DNA of 64,000 bases from Pyrenochaeta sp. MPI-SDFR-AT-0127 (taxonomy: Eukaryota > Ascomycota > Dothideomycetes > Pleosporales > Cucurbitariaceae): the NCBI GenBank assembly GCA_020747015.1, contig JAGTJM010000098.1, positions 20,044 to 84,043 of the forward strand, read 5' to 3'. The notes below the pieces were generated by a model. That model was not told the origin of the DNA. It did not search any database and saw only the letters and a program-made list of their open reading frames with translations. The translations under genes and the position numbers were made by a program. This document shows positions 10,685 through 22,049 of the stretch, one piece after another; position 1 is the stretch's first letter; every line of letters begins with the position of its first letter.

Positions 10685-13600
10685 CTTATATATTACCTAG
10701 ACTTAACCTATACCCTTAACTATATTTTATAGTCTAAGCTTAGGTTAGGTTTAGATTAGGTTATACTAACTATAGGTTAAGTCTAGATTAGGGTTAGGTA
10801 TATAGCTAGGTTTAGTTTAGGTATTAGAAAGTAAATTCTTTATATTTTCTATAAGCTAGCTACTTAGTATTATATAATTAGGGAATTCTATTATAATAAA
10901 TTATTATAGTACTTAAACTTTTTAATTAATTATATCTAAGTAGTATAATACCTACTAACTTAGATCTTAAGCTAAATAAACCTATACTACCCTACCTCCT
11001 CTTATAGACTAGTTATAGTACTAATTAATAGTATTAATAATAAGAAAAGTAGGTATTTAGTACTATTACCTAATATTTATTATATTAGTACTTAGCTAGC
11101 TAGGAATTCTTAATCTAAATTATAACCCTCTTAGTATAGATAGTATTTATATTCTAATCTATTAATATTAGTATATAGCTATTATAAAGAACTATAATAA
11201 ATATCCTCTATATACTTAGTAAGTATAGCTTTATATACCTCTTAAAGTACTTCTAGAATACTAGATTAGATATATATATCCCTATAACTAGTTATATTAG
11301 CTATAATCTTATAGACTATATATAAAAAGGGGAGCTTAAGTAGAAATAGATCTATACTTTCTTAGTATTAGTAGATCTCTTAGAGTATAACTACTATATA
11401 TCTTATTAGAATAGAACTATAATAAGTAGATATAATAACTTACTATCTACTTTAAAGTAATAGGGCCTCTTCTCTCTAGTACCTTTACTAGCCTTACCTA
11501 GCTTTTTAACTAGAGCCTTATAAGAGACTTTACTAAGAGTCTTACTACTAGTCTTACTATCTTTTATAGTAGAGCTCTTATAGGAAGTTATTACTACTAG
11601 CCTTATATAAGCTATAATATTAAGCTATTATATTAGACTATAATATTAAATTAGAGTAGTTATATATATAAATATATATAAGTATAGGTATAAGTAAGAT
11701 AAAGGCTTTAGTTAATAGAAGTTTATTATAGATAGTATAGGAAGTTTTTTACTTAAGTACTCTTATCTTTACCTCTACCTTATAAGTTCTAGAGCCTAGC
11801 TAAAGTATTATTATACCTATATTATTACGCGTAGCTATTCCTAATTATATATATTATAATTAATAATTATAATAATTATTATAATTTTTTATTAGAGTTA
11901 GTACCTTACCTACTAGTTAGCTTATATAGTAACTCTAGGTAAAGGTAAAGATAAAGGATTAGGTAAAGCTAAATCTATAATTTTTTAATCTTAAAACTTT
12001 AATACTTTTTATATAATACTCTAATAACTATTAATTATTATAGCTATATATTATAGTATTATAGTAATAGATCCTAATATACTACCTATTAAGTAAGAGG
12101 AGGTTAAGGAAGATAAACTTATCTTTCCTAATATCTTACTTAATACTCTAGAAGGATTTAAGTAGGCTAAGTAGGCTAAGCTAACTAGTATAATTATTAT
12201 ATACTATAATTATAGTATATACTAATATATATATAGGGCTAAGGAACTAAGTAGAAAGAGGCTAAATACTAGATATCCTAATATAGATAGGCTATATCTT
12301 ATAAAGGCTACCTAATAAACTTTAAGTCTATATTTAAGGGCGAGCTTAGTAATAGTACCTAAGTAATTTACTAGTAGGGTAAGGTAGTATAGTATTCTTA
12401 TAAGTAGATAGCTCTTAATAATACTAGAGCCTCTAATTAAGCTACTAAATATATACTTACTAAGTAACTTTTAAAGGATACTTATTATTAAGTACTATCT
12501 ACTATAGATTAAGAAGTAGTACTTAAAAAGAAGCTAGAGGATATTATATAAGATTAGTTTAATTATTAATAGAGTCGTAAGTTATTATAGTAAGTTATTA
12601 TAGCTTTTTACTAATAGAGATATAGGAGAGTAGCTAGAGACTAAGCTATAATCTATCTATATAAAATAGAGTAAGATCTATAAGACTATTACCTAGAAGA
12701 AGTATATAGAGGCCCTTAGTAAGCTACCTTAAGAGAAGGAAAAAAAGAGTAGTAAGATATACTCTAATAGAGGTAATTAATATTTATTTAGCTTAGATAG
12801 TATACTAGAGAAACTTATATATAAGGTATATAAAGAGAGCGCCTTAAAACTAAAAATAGATAAGAATTAGAATAAGGATATATAGTATAAGTTATTACTA
12901 AAGTTTATTATAGTATTATACTTATATATTATAGGTAAATAGTAGGCCTATATTAATAGTCTCTTTTAAGATAAGCTTACTCTAGTTATAGATAAGGAGT
13001 AGTAGTATATTATTATAGTTCTTTATAATAGCTAAGTACTAATATCTATAGGGAATATAAACTAACTCCTCTACTAGAGTTTACCTATAATAGTAATAAT
13101 ATTATTCTTAAAGTCTATTACCTATATATAAAGGTAATAATAATAATAAGTATAAGGAAGAGGTAGATAATAACTCTAATATTAAAGAATAGCTTAATAG
13201 GTAAGAAAATAAGTATAAGACTTAGGAGTAGTATATAGTAACTATAGAGTTAGATAGTAAGCTTAAGAGTAAGGTTTCTAGAGATAAGGAGACTAAGAGT
13301 AAGGATTCTAGAGATAAGGAGATTAAGAGTAATTCTAAAGATAAGCTCTAATTAGATAATAATATAAGAGATAAGGCTAAAGATAATAATATAGATATAA
13401 TAGATATAGACTAGGTACTAGTCTATACTTAGGATTAAACTTACCTAACTTACTTATAGGTTCTTAATTAGTAACCCCCTAAGTAAAAGTAATTATTATA
13501 GCTAATTATTATAAGGGAATACTTAATATAATAGATATTATTAAACTCTTATAGTATATAAGTAATTTTTTATAAAATTATCTTTAAACCTATTTATTAT

Positions 13601-15495
13601 AGCTATTTATTATACTAGTTTATTAGGTGTATAGTAATATATCTAATATTAATCTACTTCTAAGTCTTCTAATTATACTTTACTCCTCCTACTTTAGTAC
13701 TCCTTAGATTATTAGAGGAGAGACTAAGAAGATCCTTAATCTTATTAAATACCTACCTATTAACTTAAAGGAACCCCTCTATAACTAAGAAGCTCCTTTA
13801 GCGTAGTAAGACTAGTAGGAGAAGACTAAATAGATACTAATACCTAAGAACTATAAGCTATAGTATACAGGAGTAGGAGGATTATAGCCGACTACTCCCT
13901 TTAGGTAGATACTAGCGCAGCTAGAATAATAAGAAGTAGTTATAGGTAAGGGATAATAAGACTATTAAATTCTAATTTCGCTACCTAGAGTATTATATTC
14001 CCTCCCTAATCTCCTAGAGATCTTCTATCTCTCTATATACTAAGCCTTATCGGCTTTACTTCGGTTAGTTAATCCCGCCTAGCGTAGTTATCTAAGATAA
14101 CTATACTATATATCGGTATAATATTAGACCCCTTTTAGAGCCCTCTATTACCTATATTAATATAGTATAATTCGCTTACCTATAAGGTAGGTTAAGAGGT
14201 TATAGATTACTATAAGTAGGTTAGAGGTATAATTAAGATAATAGATATATTATATATATAACCTATATCTTATATTATATCTAGAGCTTAAGTATATAAA
14301 GTAGTAGACTAATTAGTTAGTAGATTATCTACGTAATAGATAGGTGTCCTAGGCTTATAATTACTATTCTAAAGGTAGCTACTTCTTATATATTTACTTT
14401 AATTATTTATACTATTAAGAGCTATTTTATATTTAAGCCTAATAACGAATAGTTTATTAACTACTATAAATAGTTTTAGCTCCCGTAGTAGACTCCTCTA
14501 CTTCTCCTATAATCTAATCTATTAGGGCTAGAGCTATACTTAGAAATAGCTTAGCGTAGCGTACGTCCTATATCTACATCCCCTATATACCTACTAGCGT
14601 AGCTATTCTATCTCTCTCCTATCTCCTTATCCGCGTAAAAAGTATACGCCTCTTAATAAGGGTATAGTAGGAGTAGGTTAGTTATCCTCCCGCTAGCGCA
14701 ATCTAACCGAAACAGCCCTAGTATAACCCTACTAGTTAGACTAAACAGAAGCGTAGTAGATACCTAGAGTAGACTACTCTTAATAGCCAATTTATAGTAT
14801 ATAATAAATCGCTACGTATCTTAAATAGTTAAGAGTAAGTCTCGAAGGTATGTATTTAGCTTACTAATCTCCTCTTAGAGTCTTTTAAATGTATATACAT
14901 ATCCTTCTTTATAGTAAAGCGGTATTTTAACGTTAAAAATACTAAGTAGTACGTATACTTTATCTTCTTTAATCTTTATCTCCTAGATTTATATCTATCC
15001 CTATTACGCTTACCTAAGGTAATCTCCTATTAGCTCTAGCTTAGTATCCCTCGCCTATTAATAAGGAGATAATAGAAACTACTAAGGAGACTTCTATCTT
15101 TCTTAATATTAAGGTTAATTATTAATACATCGCCTAGAACTTAATAGTCTAGCTCGCGGCGTAGTAGATTATAATATTCTTTTAGTATCCGTTTTATATT
15201 AATAAATAAGGTCTAGAAGGGGATCTAGATATTAGGGAAATAGATATTATATATACGTATTATAATTAAAACCTATTACTAAATTAAATAAAGAATTTAA
15301 ACTAGAAGCCTAGCCCTAAGAATTATTAACCTAATTACCTCTCTTAATCTACTTTAGGGAGACTAACTTAATTATATAAGCTAGTATAAAAACGTACTAT
15401 AATTAAGAACTATAAAGTAGCCTAGGAAGACGAGTTTAGAGAGGAAATAAAGGTAGAACTTATAGCTCTAAGTACGCTATTATTAAAAGGGGGTT
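10685..15495. other. RIP-degraded sequence, no identifiable gene
   Basis: 10685-13800 is among the most depleted sequence in the window, with CpG almost gone as well. 11450-11620 reads on the minus strand as Lys/Ser-rich residues; 12000-13440 on the plus strand gives a long frame interrupted by RIP-type stops. From about 13850 CpG returns (14000-15480), suggesting a different source element. I could not match any part to a known family. Confidence 0.5.
13264..13345 (+). repeat. 30-base tandem repeat, about 2.7 units
   Basis: Two full units beginning TAAGAGTAAGG at 13264 and 13294 with a shortened third. Translated on the plus strand the unit gives charged Lys/Ser/Arg/Asp-rich decapeptides, so this is probably a repetitive charged stretch of a degraded protein. 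Confidence 0.7.
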
Positions 15496-15703
15496 TGTGT
15501 TCTTAGTAGAGTAGCTACGATATAAAGCAGCTAGTGTTACTAAGGAGCCCTTTCTTAGTAAGCTTCTAGAGTAGAGTAAGTAGAGATAGATAAGTTAGTT
15601 AAAGTAGTTCTAAGTATTAAATAGTAGTATTTAATAATAACTTAAGGTTGATTATAATATACTATAAGGGTATATTATTCTTATCTATATACTTAGGTAA
15701 TCT
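15496..15703 (-). repeat. LTR-like repeat, inverted copy of 54832-55028
   Basis: The reverse complement matches about 200 bases at 54832-55028 with few differences and a small length change. It begins TGTGTTCTTAG on the plus strand, so on the minus strand it would end in ACACA, an LTR-like CA end. I could not recognise internal sequence attached to it, so it may be a solo LTR of family D. No clear target duplication was found. Confidence 0.65.
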
Positions 15704-16737
15704 TATAGTTCCTATAGTATCCTAGGAGGTCCTATATAGGATCCTGTAGTATCCTATAGTACTTTATTCCCGTAACGTAGGATCTCTAGGATTACGTAAC
15801 TTCGCGGGGTATACGTTATTATTAGTCTTCGTTTAGGCCTCGCCTAACGCCTATATCCCTTCTACCTCTCTACTTATAAGCGCTCGTGGTCCTTATTATA
15901 GGTTCGTAACAGCTATCTAATTTAGTAGGGGCTACGCAAAATCCTTTTTTTAGCTATCTCGTTAATTCTCTAATAAGTATAAAGATTTAATAGGTATTAT
16001 AGCTAAAAAGGCTAACCGCCTTCGTAGCGCTAGCTTAAATTAGTATTATAGCGTTCTTAGTAGAATCTTAGTATATAAAGCTTTTAAAATAGTCTTCTAT
16101 AGTCTCCTTTAAGGCTTCTTTAAGTAGGTTAGCTTCTATCCTTCTATTCTTATTTTCTTTCTCTTATTCTCTCCTCTTATTCTACTCTTCCTTATGTTTA
16201 TCTTCTCTATTTCTTCCCGTAGTGTTTTCCTAAGTAGCCTACTTATTTTTATTCTACGTTAAGTCTAGTTAACTAGGTAATCTTAAACGTTTGCTAAAGA
16301 ATTTATCTAAGCACGCATAGCTATAGCGTAAAGCTATAGCGTAAAGCTATAGCTTGGCTATAATATTAAATGTGGCGTTAAGACTCCGATTTTAGACTTT
16401 AATTAAGATAGAACTTAATATAAAGCTTTAGGACCTCGCAACGCGTCCGTAACAGGGATCTTTAAAGATTTCTATAATCTACTATCTCGACCTCTCTTAA
16501 ACGTAATTATAACCCTAATATGTCTATAATTTAGCTAAGTTAGAAGTAGGATTTAGAATCTCCTAACGTTCTATTATTACTATCTAGGATGTGCTTTGGT
16601 AGTAGTAAAGAGTATAGCGAATTCCACTTCGGCTGCTGCATAATCTGTATATTCTCCTCCTAAATCTGCATATCCTCCTCCCAAAGCACCTATCCTCCCT
16701 GCCTTAAATATCGCTCTCTCGAGGATATCGTAGATAT
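15704..16737. other. Moderately degraded flank of the intact gypsy insertion
   Basis: 15710-15770 has interleaved copies of GTATCCTATAGT and a palindrome around TCCTATATAGGATCC. 16319-16354 has 13-base tandem units AAGCTATAGCGTA. The last 150 bases (16588-16737) keep TpG and CpA and so are hardly RIPped. No gene is supported. Confidence 0.5.
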
Positions 16738-17035
16738 TGTAACGACACAGGTGCTAGAGGGCTCCGAAACGGATCCGAGTGCAACTCAAAGGCATATGGG
16801 AGTGCGTGCTGCGGTGGATAACCAAGAACACCTCTATTCCTATAGGTCTGATACGGAAGGACAAGAAGAACTTGTCCTACTATCTACTGCTAAAGAGCTA
16901 TACTTATGTATGGAGAAATAGGGGTAACGGGGCCTAATCGGGACGATATCGGAGGCAGGTCCGATATCCTCCAAATAAACCTCCCTTCTTATAGGAACGC
17001 GTGTGCGTCTCTATTTCTATGTGACGTTCGTTACA
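16738..17035 (-). repeat. 3' LTR of the intact gypsy A element
   Basis: 298 bases, apparently identical to 23575-23872. The element reads on the minus strand, so this is the downstream LTR. It is preceded by 5-base duplication copy GATAT. Confidence 0.97.
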
Positions 17036-17050
17036 TTACCCCCCTCCTTA
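17036..17050 (-). promoter_or_regulatory. Polypurine tract, plus-strand DNA primer of gypsy A
   Basis: On the minus strand the bases directly before the 3' LTR read TAAGGAGGGGGGTAA. A purine run touching the 3' LTR is where RNase H leaves the primer for second-strand synthesis in LTR retrotransposons. Similar G runs precede the 3' LTRs of gypsy C and the copia element in this window. Confidence 0.85.
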
Positions 17051-17228
17051 GGAGAGATAGTCCCTATCTCTTAGGGAGCCGGAAGGGCAATGTGTAGTAC
17101 TCTCAGATGTCTTTCTCGATAGATTTCGAGTCCGTTCCGAATCAGATCCGAATCAGGGCTGACCTCAATTCTGCGCTTGCCTTAGGTCCAAGTCGCCTTC
17201 ACCTTGAGTTGGCCGTTTGCTCGTTAGT

Positions 17229-18016
17229 ATGATCAAAATAATCCCGCTCGCTGCAGCTGCTTTCTCCTCCTTACACACCACTTCCTATCGTAAGAGCCTA
17301 CGCCTGAATCCTATCCGATACTGTTTCTCAGCTAACTGTTGCTCAGCTACACCCACGATGCCCATTCCTGTGCCCCCGGGGCTCTACCCGCGGCCCATAG
17401 GGTCATTTGCATGCGCGCCGTAAGGGCTTTGGCCCGCGGCAAAAATATCGAGTTCGGATTCCCCTCGGAGGGATCCAAGAAGTGTACATATTGTACACAG
17501 GGCAACGAGGTTTGCCGCCCGGTTCCCCTATATGCGGGTCGGGAGTACGAGGAGCTGGAGGCTGCCCTCGATCGCAGGTCTGCTGCCGAGGAGCGGATGG
17601 AGTTTGAGGAGTTGGGGGAGGAGGAGGAGGAGGAGCTGGAGGATGTGACGGCTGCTGTGGTTTCGGCGGCGTTACGGCTTGGGACTGTGGTGCAGGTGGC
17701 GACTGCGCAGGTCAAAAGCCTAACCGCTGTCGAGCTGCTGCATGCTGCTCACCTTCGCCAGGAGGAGCAGGCGGAGGAGATTCGGGCCATGGGGGCCAAA
17801 CTGGCTGAGTTGACGGGTGTGGTTGCTCAGTTGGTCACGGTGATGGGCGCGGTGGCGGGCACTTTGGTGCCTCCTCCCCCGGGTCCAGCGGCGCGTGGGC
17901 GAGGTCGGAAGCCTCGCGGAAGGAATACGGGGGCAACGTCGTTGTCGGTTGCTGGAGGGTTGGATGAGGCCCCTCCTGCCGCTCAGTCGGAGAGCGAGTT
18001 GGAGACGGGCCCATGA
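17229..18016 (+). CDS. Antisense accessory gene in gypsy A: Cys-cluster, coiled-coil protein
   Basis: This gene runs opposite to gag-pol in the 1-kb space between pol and the 3' LTR and stops 76 bases before the pol stop. From the ATG at 17229 a candidate intron (17290-17346: GTAAGA donor, GCTAAC branch site, CAG acceptor) joins exon 1 to a frame reaching FACAP and a stop near 17419. The main frame then continues one base out of phase from about 17411 (ATG) to 18016. It has C-x2-C-x6-C-x2-VP (KCTYCTQGNEVCRPVP), a Glu run, heptad-like Leu/Ala segments, a PPPPG stretch and a basic RGRGRKPRGR tail resembling an AT-hook. Coding is GC-rich and un-RIPped. The phase break suggests a one-base loss or a second unrecognised splice; otherwise translation starts at 17411. 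Function is unknown; zinc and nucleic-acid binding are inference. Confidence 0.6.
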
Positions 18017-18092
18017 TGGGAACGTTGGGATCCGAAAGGACTCCGAGACAGGTTCTTGTTGTGGTAGTTGTACTAGGCTTTGCGGGGAGCTT

Positions 18093-21000
18093 CTATAGTG
18101 CAATACCACCCATCTCTCTGAACTCAATTTGATCATCTGCAAGTGCCGTGAGATCCTCAATACCCTTCTCCCAAGCAGTGATCCATTTATGTAGACTCCT
18201 TGGGGGTCCTGGCCGATTCGGATACTTATCGTGGAAGTCCCGAAGCTTATAAGGTGCACCCATGAAGTTCGAGGCGTTATACCAAACCGGGTCCGGGTCG
18301 TGTCCAACCCACTTGACCTTGTATTTCAGTTTTGAGCGGTAAAGCTTGCTTGCCAGGATTTCCTCTACCTCCCATTCCTCGACGCCTTGTATTGGCGTAC
18401 TAGGCGGTTTCGGAGCCTCTTGCCCTGGTAGGGGATCGGAGGGATCCTTACAGAGTACATCTGGTGCGAAAACGTCGTGGATCTTTGAGCCGTGAGGTAG
18501 TTTCAGCCTGTAGGAGTGGCCTACTTGTTCGAGCACTTCGAAGGGACCCTCCCACTGTTCGGATAGTTTTCGGCTGGGGCGGTTGGCTGTAAGGTTCTTT
18601 GTTGACAGGTAAACTTTATCACCAACAACCCAGTTGATGGGCTTGCGGTGACGATCTACAACGGATCTCATTCGGTCCTGAGCCTTCTCTATATTCTTTT
18701 TCGCCTCCTGCCACGCGTCGTGCATACGAGTAGCAAGGGCTAGAGCCTCCTTGTCATTCAGTATCTCAGAAAAGGTTGACTTTGTAGGTTGGGCCCAGTC
18801 CCAACTCTGGCGTGGTTCGGAGCCGAACAGGACTTGGTACGGTGTCATTTTGAGCGTGTCATGTGGTAGCGTGACTTGAGCTCGATCAATCATGGGCAAC
18901 AGTTCGCTCCAATTGTCCTGATAATAGGATACGAAGGGCCTCAGCCTTTGATCCAAGTATTTGTTCATGATCTCTGTTTGCCCATCGGTTTGTTTATGAT
19001 AGGCCGTAGATAGTTTCACCTTGACGCCTATGATCCGACAGAATTCGGACCAGAATCGGGACACAAACTGGGGACCGCGATCGGATACTATACTTTCAGG
19101 CGTGTGCCCGAAACGATAGATCCATTGGATGAACAGGGCGGCCATGCCTCGGGCGTCGATAGTCTTATGGCAAGGGATAGTGGTGGCCTGTTTGGATAAG
19201 CGGTCGATAATAACCATTACCTGATCGTATCCGGAGCGGTCTCGGGGGAACTCCTTAAAGTCGATACATAGATGTTGCATGGGTCTATCAGGGGCAGGGA
19301 GCGGCTGCAGGTAACCAGGGAGTCGGTTCTGTCTCGGATGGCCTCGTCGGCAAGGGACGCAGTTCCTCACGTAGCGTTCACAGGTAGCTCCCATGCCTTT
19401 CCAGTGATAACGGCGAGATAGGAGCCGATACGTCTTAGAGGCACTGGGGTGGGCGGAGGAGATCTGGTCATGGACCTCCCTGATGAGACGGGTGTAAAGC
19501 GAGGAGTCGATGGGTACACAAAGTCGATCTCCATAGAGTAGGAGTCCGTTCTCTATCCGATATTGCTTTGGCAGGGTTTTTCGTTCTTCTATGAAGGAAT
19601 TCCGATTTTCTTGGAGGAGAGCCTCAATCAGCTCTAGGGAGTCCAAGTTCATGACGTCCTGGAGAGGAGCGATCGCTGAAATGGTTGACTCTTGCAGAGG
19701 ATGGTCCTTCAAGTAGCTCACTGCCAGGTCGGAGTTGATACGGGTGTGCAATCTCTCAGGACCTAGTAAAATACGTGAGCGGTTATCCTTCTGTGCTGCT
19801 TTGACACTATCAACCTCCTGTTCGCGTCGACTCAGGATATCTGCCCTGGCATTACTTGCGCCTGGCGTATATTCGATTCGGAAGTTAAACGGTGCCATAA
19901 CCTCTGCCCAACGGGCTTGTCGTGCATTTAGTACTTTGGTAGTCATGAAGTATTCAAGGGACCGGTGATCTGAGTACACTTGGATCCGGTGTCGAACCGT
20001 AGACAGTTCGGGCCTCCATTTCGCGAACGCGTACACAATCGCAAAGAGTTCTTTATCATGGATTTCCCAGTTCAGTTCGGATCCAGATAGGGCATGACTA
20101 TAGAAGGCAACAGGATACCACTTTTCGTTAGGGTGCCTTTGGGACAGAACTCCTGCGATTACGCCGTCAGATGCGTCTGTTTCCATCTTCGTTTCGTATT
20201 CGGCGTCGAAATGGGCCAGGGTCGGGATTGCTAGAAGAGCGGCTTTGATTTCATCAAATGCTCGCTGGCAGTCAGGGGACCATACGAAGGGATTCGCTGG
20301 GCTCTGAAGAGCGATCATTGGCTTTGCAATGCGTGAGAAGTCTTTAACGAATTGCCTGTAGAATCCAGCAAACCCTAGGAACGACTTTATGCCCGTAATC
20401 GTGGTGGGTTCGGCCCAGTTTCGGAGGACTTCGACTTTGACAGGATCTACCTCAATTCCCTTGTTCGTCAAGATATATCCCAAATATCTAGTACGAGTCA
20501 CATGAAATTCGCTCTTCTTGATATCTACCTGGAGACCAGCTATCCGAAGTCGCTCCAGAACCTTACGAACGTGTTCCTGATGAGTCGGGGCGTCTTCGGA
20601 GTAGATTAGGATATCGTCTAGGTAGGCCACGCAGAAATCATCCAGATAGTCAATCAAAACGTCGTTCATGTATCTTTGATAGGTGGCGGGCCCGTTACAG
20701 AGTCCAAAGGGTAAGACCTTACATTTATAGCTACCGTAACGGGTCCGAAAGGACGTGTACTCTTCAGATTCGGGATCCATCCTGATCTTATTGAAGGCGG
20801 CACGGATATCAAACTTGGTGAAGATCTTAGCCTTAGACGGTCTTGACAATAACTCGTCTATGCGGGGTATCGGATAGGCATCTTTGCGCGTGAGGTTGTT
20901 CAACTTTCGATAGTCCACGCAGATACGCAATCCTCCTCCTGGTTTCTTGACAGCGAGAATTGGAGAAGCAAAGGGGCTCTGACTTGCTTCGATGAAACCC

Positions 21001-22049
21001 TTCCGAAGGTGCTCGAGTACATAGGCCTTAATAGCCTCCAGCTCTGCTTGATTCTGCTTATATAATGGGGGATAAGTGTTTGGCAAAGGTTCCTCAAGCA
21101 CGATCTTGTGGTCGTAAGAGCGAGAAGGGGGCATCTTGTCAGCGTCTACCTTGTTGAACACGTCCCGATACGGATGGTAACAGGAGGGTAGTCGGTCCTC
21201 AATCAGCTGTGCGTTCTCGGGCTCATCCTCATAATCTTGGAGCAATCGATCAATTTCGTACAGGCTTGTGGTAAAAAACTCGTTCTCTGGCTTTTTGAGA
21301 TTGAAATGGAAAGCGTTAGCCGAAATCAGGGCGACTCGAAAGGCAAGCGGGGTAACGGGGGGCTTTCGGATAGGGGACTGCTCAGGCTTCGGCAGGATAG
21401 CACAGCGCCTTGGAGCAGGCAGCTTGAGCATGCCTCGAATCCGGCAAAGCGAGTGTGGGCTATTATTCTCCCGATACTCCTCCTTATCCCATAAGGCATC
21501 TCGTCGTTGTATATCCAGCTCGACTTGCCCCGCAGGAGCGGTTGGGTGGAGCCGCATAGGGATAGGGGGCGAGGGGTCATAAGAGACTGGATATTGTGGA
21601 GGCCACACCATCCGTAAGCGATCCGTATCGAGCATGATCCTGAAGCGTTTCAGCCAACGAAGGCCGATGATACAATCCTGAGCGCCCAGGTCGAGGATGA
21701 CAAAGGGGCAATTGAGAATCTTGCGTCCATCGATCTTCAAATGCAGGCGAATGTAGTGAGTGACGCTAGAAGATATCTGATCCTTGAAGCCTCGAACCAT
21801 GACCTGGTAGGGTAGCTTTCGGATAGGTTGTCGAAGTGCCACAGAAATGGAAGAAGCAATCTTGGAATTAAGAAATAAGTAACCTTGGGCTCCCGTATCC
21901 ACCAGGGAACGGAGCTGTACCCCAAGGTTATTGTGACATAGAATGGAAGAAATAAGGAAATGAGAGCCACGGAACAAACGAGAGAGATTGAGACTGGACA
22001 GGTCATATTGGCTTAGGCCCGGGAAGGATCGTCCTCCCGGGCGGCGTCG
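18093..22049 (-). CDS. pol: Pol polyprotein: protease, RT, RNase H, integrase, chromodomain
   Basis: This is the replication polyprotein of gypsy A. No ATG fits the start; the frame is open from the slippery site at 22049-22055 and is the -1 frame relative to gag, so it is made as Gag-Pol. Counting from the codon at 21977 (1294 residues): protease DTGA at 27-30; RT with FDIRAAF Asp390 and YLDD 452-455; RNase H Asp601, Glu653, Asp670; integrase zinc site His836, His843, Cys873, Cys876 and catalytic Asp906, Asp966, Glu1002 (DD35E); and a chromodomain at about 1199-1259 (EWEVEEIL, YKVKWVGHDPD, WYNASNF). Chromodomains in chromoviruses bind methylated histone H3 and direct insertion to heterochromatin, which fits its landing in RIPped DNA. 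All key residues are present, so activity is plausible. Confidence 0.95.
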   Translation of the reverse strand, partial: RRRPGGRSFPGLSQYDLSSLNLSRLFRGSHFLISSILCHNNLGVQLRSLVDTGAQGYLFLNSKIASSISVALRQPIRKLPYQVMVRGFKDQISSSVTHYIRLHLKIDGRKILNCPFVILDLGAQDCIIGLRWLKRFRIMLDTDRLRMVWPPQYPVSYDPSPPIPMRLHPTAPAGQVELDIQRRDALWDKEEYRENNSPHSLCRIRGMLKLPAPRRCAILPKPEQSPIRKPPVTPLAFRVALISANAFHFNLKKPENEFFTTSLYEIDRLLQDYEDEPENAQLIEDRLPSCYHPYRDVFNKVDADKMPPSRSYDHKIVLEEPLPNTYPPLYKQNQAELEAIKAYVLEHLRKGFIEASQSPFASPILAVKKPGGGLRICVDYRKLNNLTRKDAYPIPRIDELLSRPSKAKIFTKFDIRAAFNKIRMDPESEEYTSFRTRYGSYKCKVLPFGLCNGPATYQRYMNDVLIDYLDDFCVAYLDDILIYSEDAPTHQEHVRKVLERLRIAGLQVDIKKSEFHVTRTRYLGYILTNKGIEVDPVKVEVLRNWAEPTTITGIKSFLGFAGFYRQFVKDFSRIAKPMIALQSPANPFVWSPDCQRAFDEIKAALLAIPTLAHFDAEYETKMETDASDGVIAGVLSQRHPNEKWYPVAFYSHALSGSELNWEIHDKELFAIVYAFAKWRPELSTVRHRIQVYSDHRSLEYFMTTKVLNARQARWAEVMAPFNFRIEYTPGASNARADILSRREQEVDSVKAAQKDNRSRILLGPERLHTRINSDLAVSYLKDHPLQESTISAIAPLQDVMNLDSLELIEALLQENRNSFIEERKTLPKQYRIENGLLLYGDRLCVPIDSSLYTRLIREVHDQISSAHPSASKTYRLLSRRYHWKGMGATCERYVRNCVPCRRGHPRQNRLPGYLQPLPAPDRPMQHLCIDFKEFPRDRSGYDQVMVIIDRLSKQATTIPCHKTIDARGMAALFIQWIYRFGHTPESIVSDRGPQFVSRFWSEFCRIIGVKVKLSTAYHKQTDGQTEIMNKYLDQRLRPFVSYYQDNWSELLPMIDRAQVTLPHDTLKMTPYQVLFGSEPRQSWDWAQPTKSTFSEILNDKEALALATRMHDAWQEAKKNIEKAQDRMRSVVDRHRKPINWVVGDKVYLSTKNLTANRPSRKLSEQWEGPFEVLEQVGHSYRLKLPHGSKIHDVFAPDVLCKDPSDPLPGQEAPKPPSTPIQGVEEWEVEEILASKLYRSKLKYKVKWVGHDPDPVWYNASNFMGAPYKLRDFHDKYPNRPGPPRSLHKWITAWEKGIEDLTALADDQIEFREMGGIAL

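Noticed and set aside
17347..17715. 122-codon minus-strand frame with Ser runs
   Set aside because: The Ser run is the complement of the Glu run in the antisense gene, so it is a shadow.
17720..18307. 195-codon minus-strand frame overlapping the end of pol
   Set aside because: It runs through the pol C-terminus in another frame and mirrors the antisense gene; Arg/Ser/Leu-rich composition is typical of a shadow frame.
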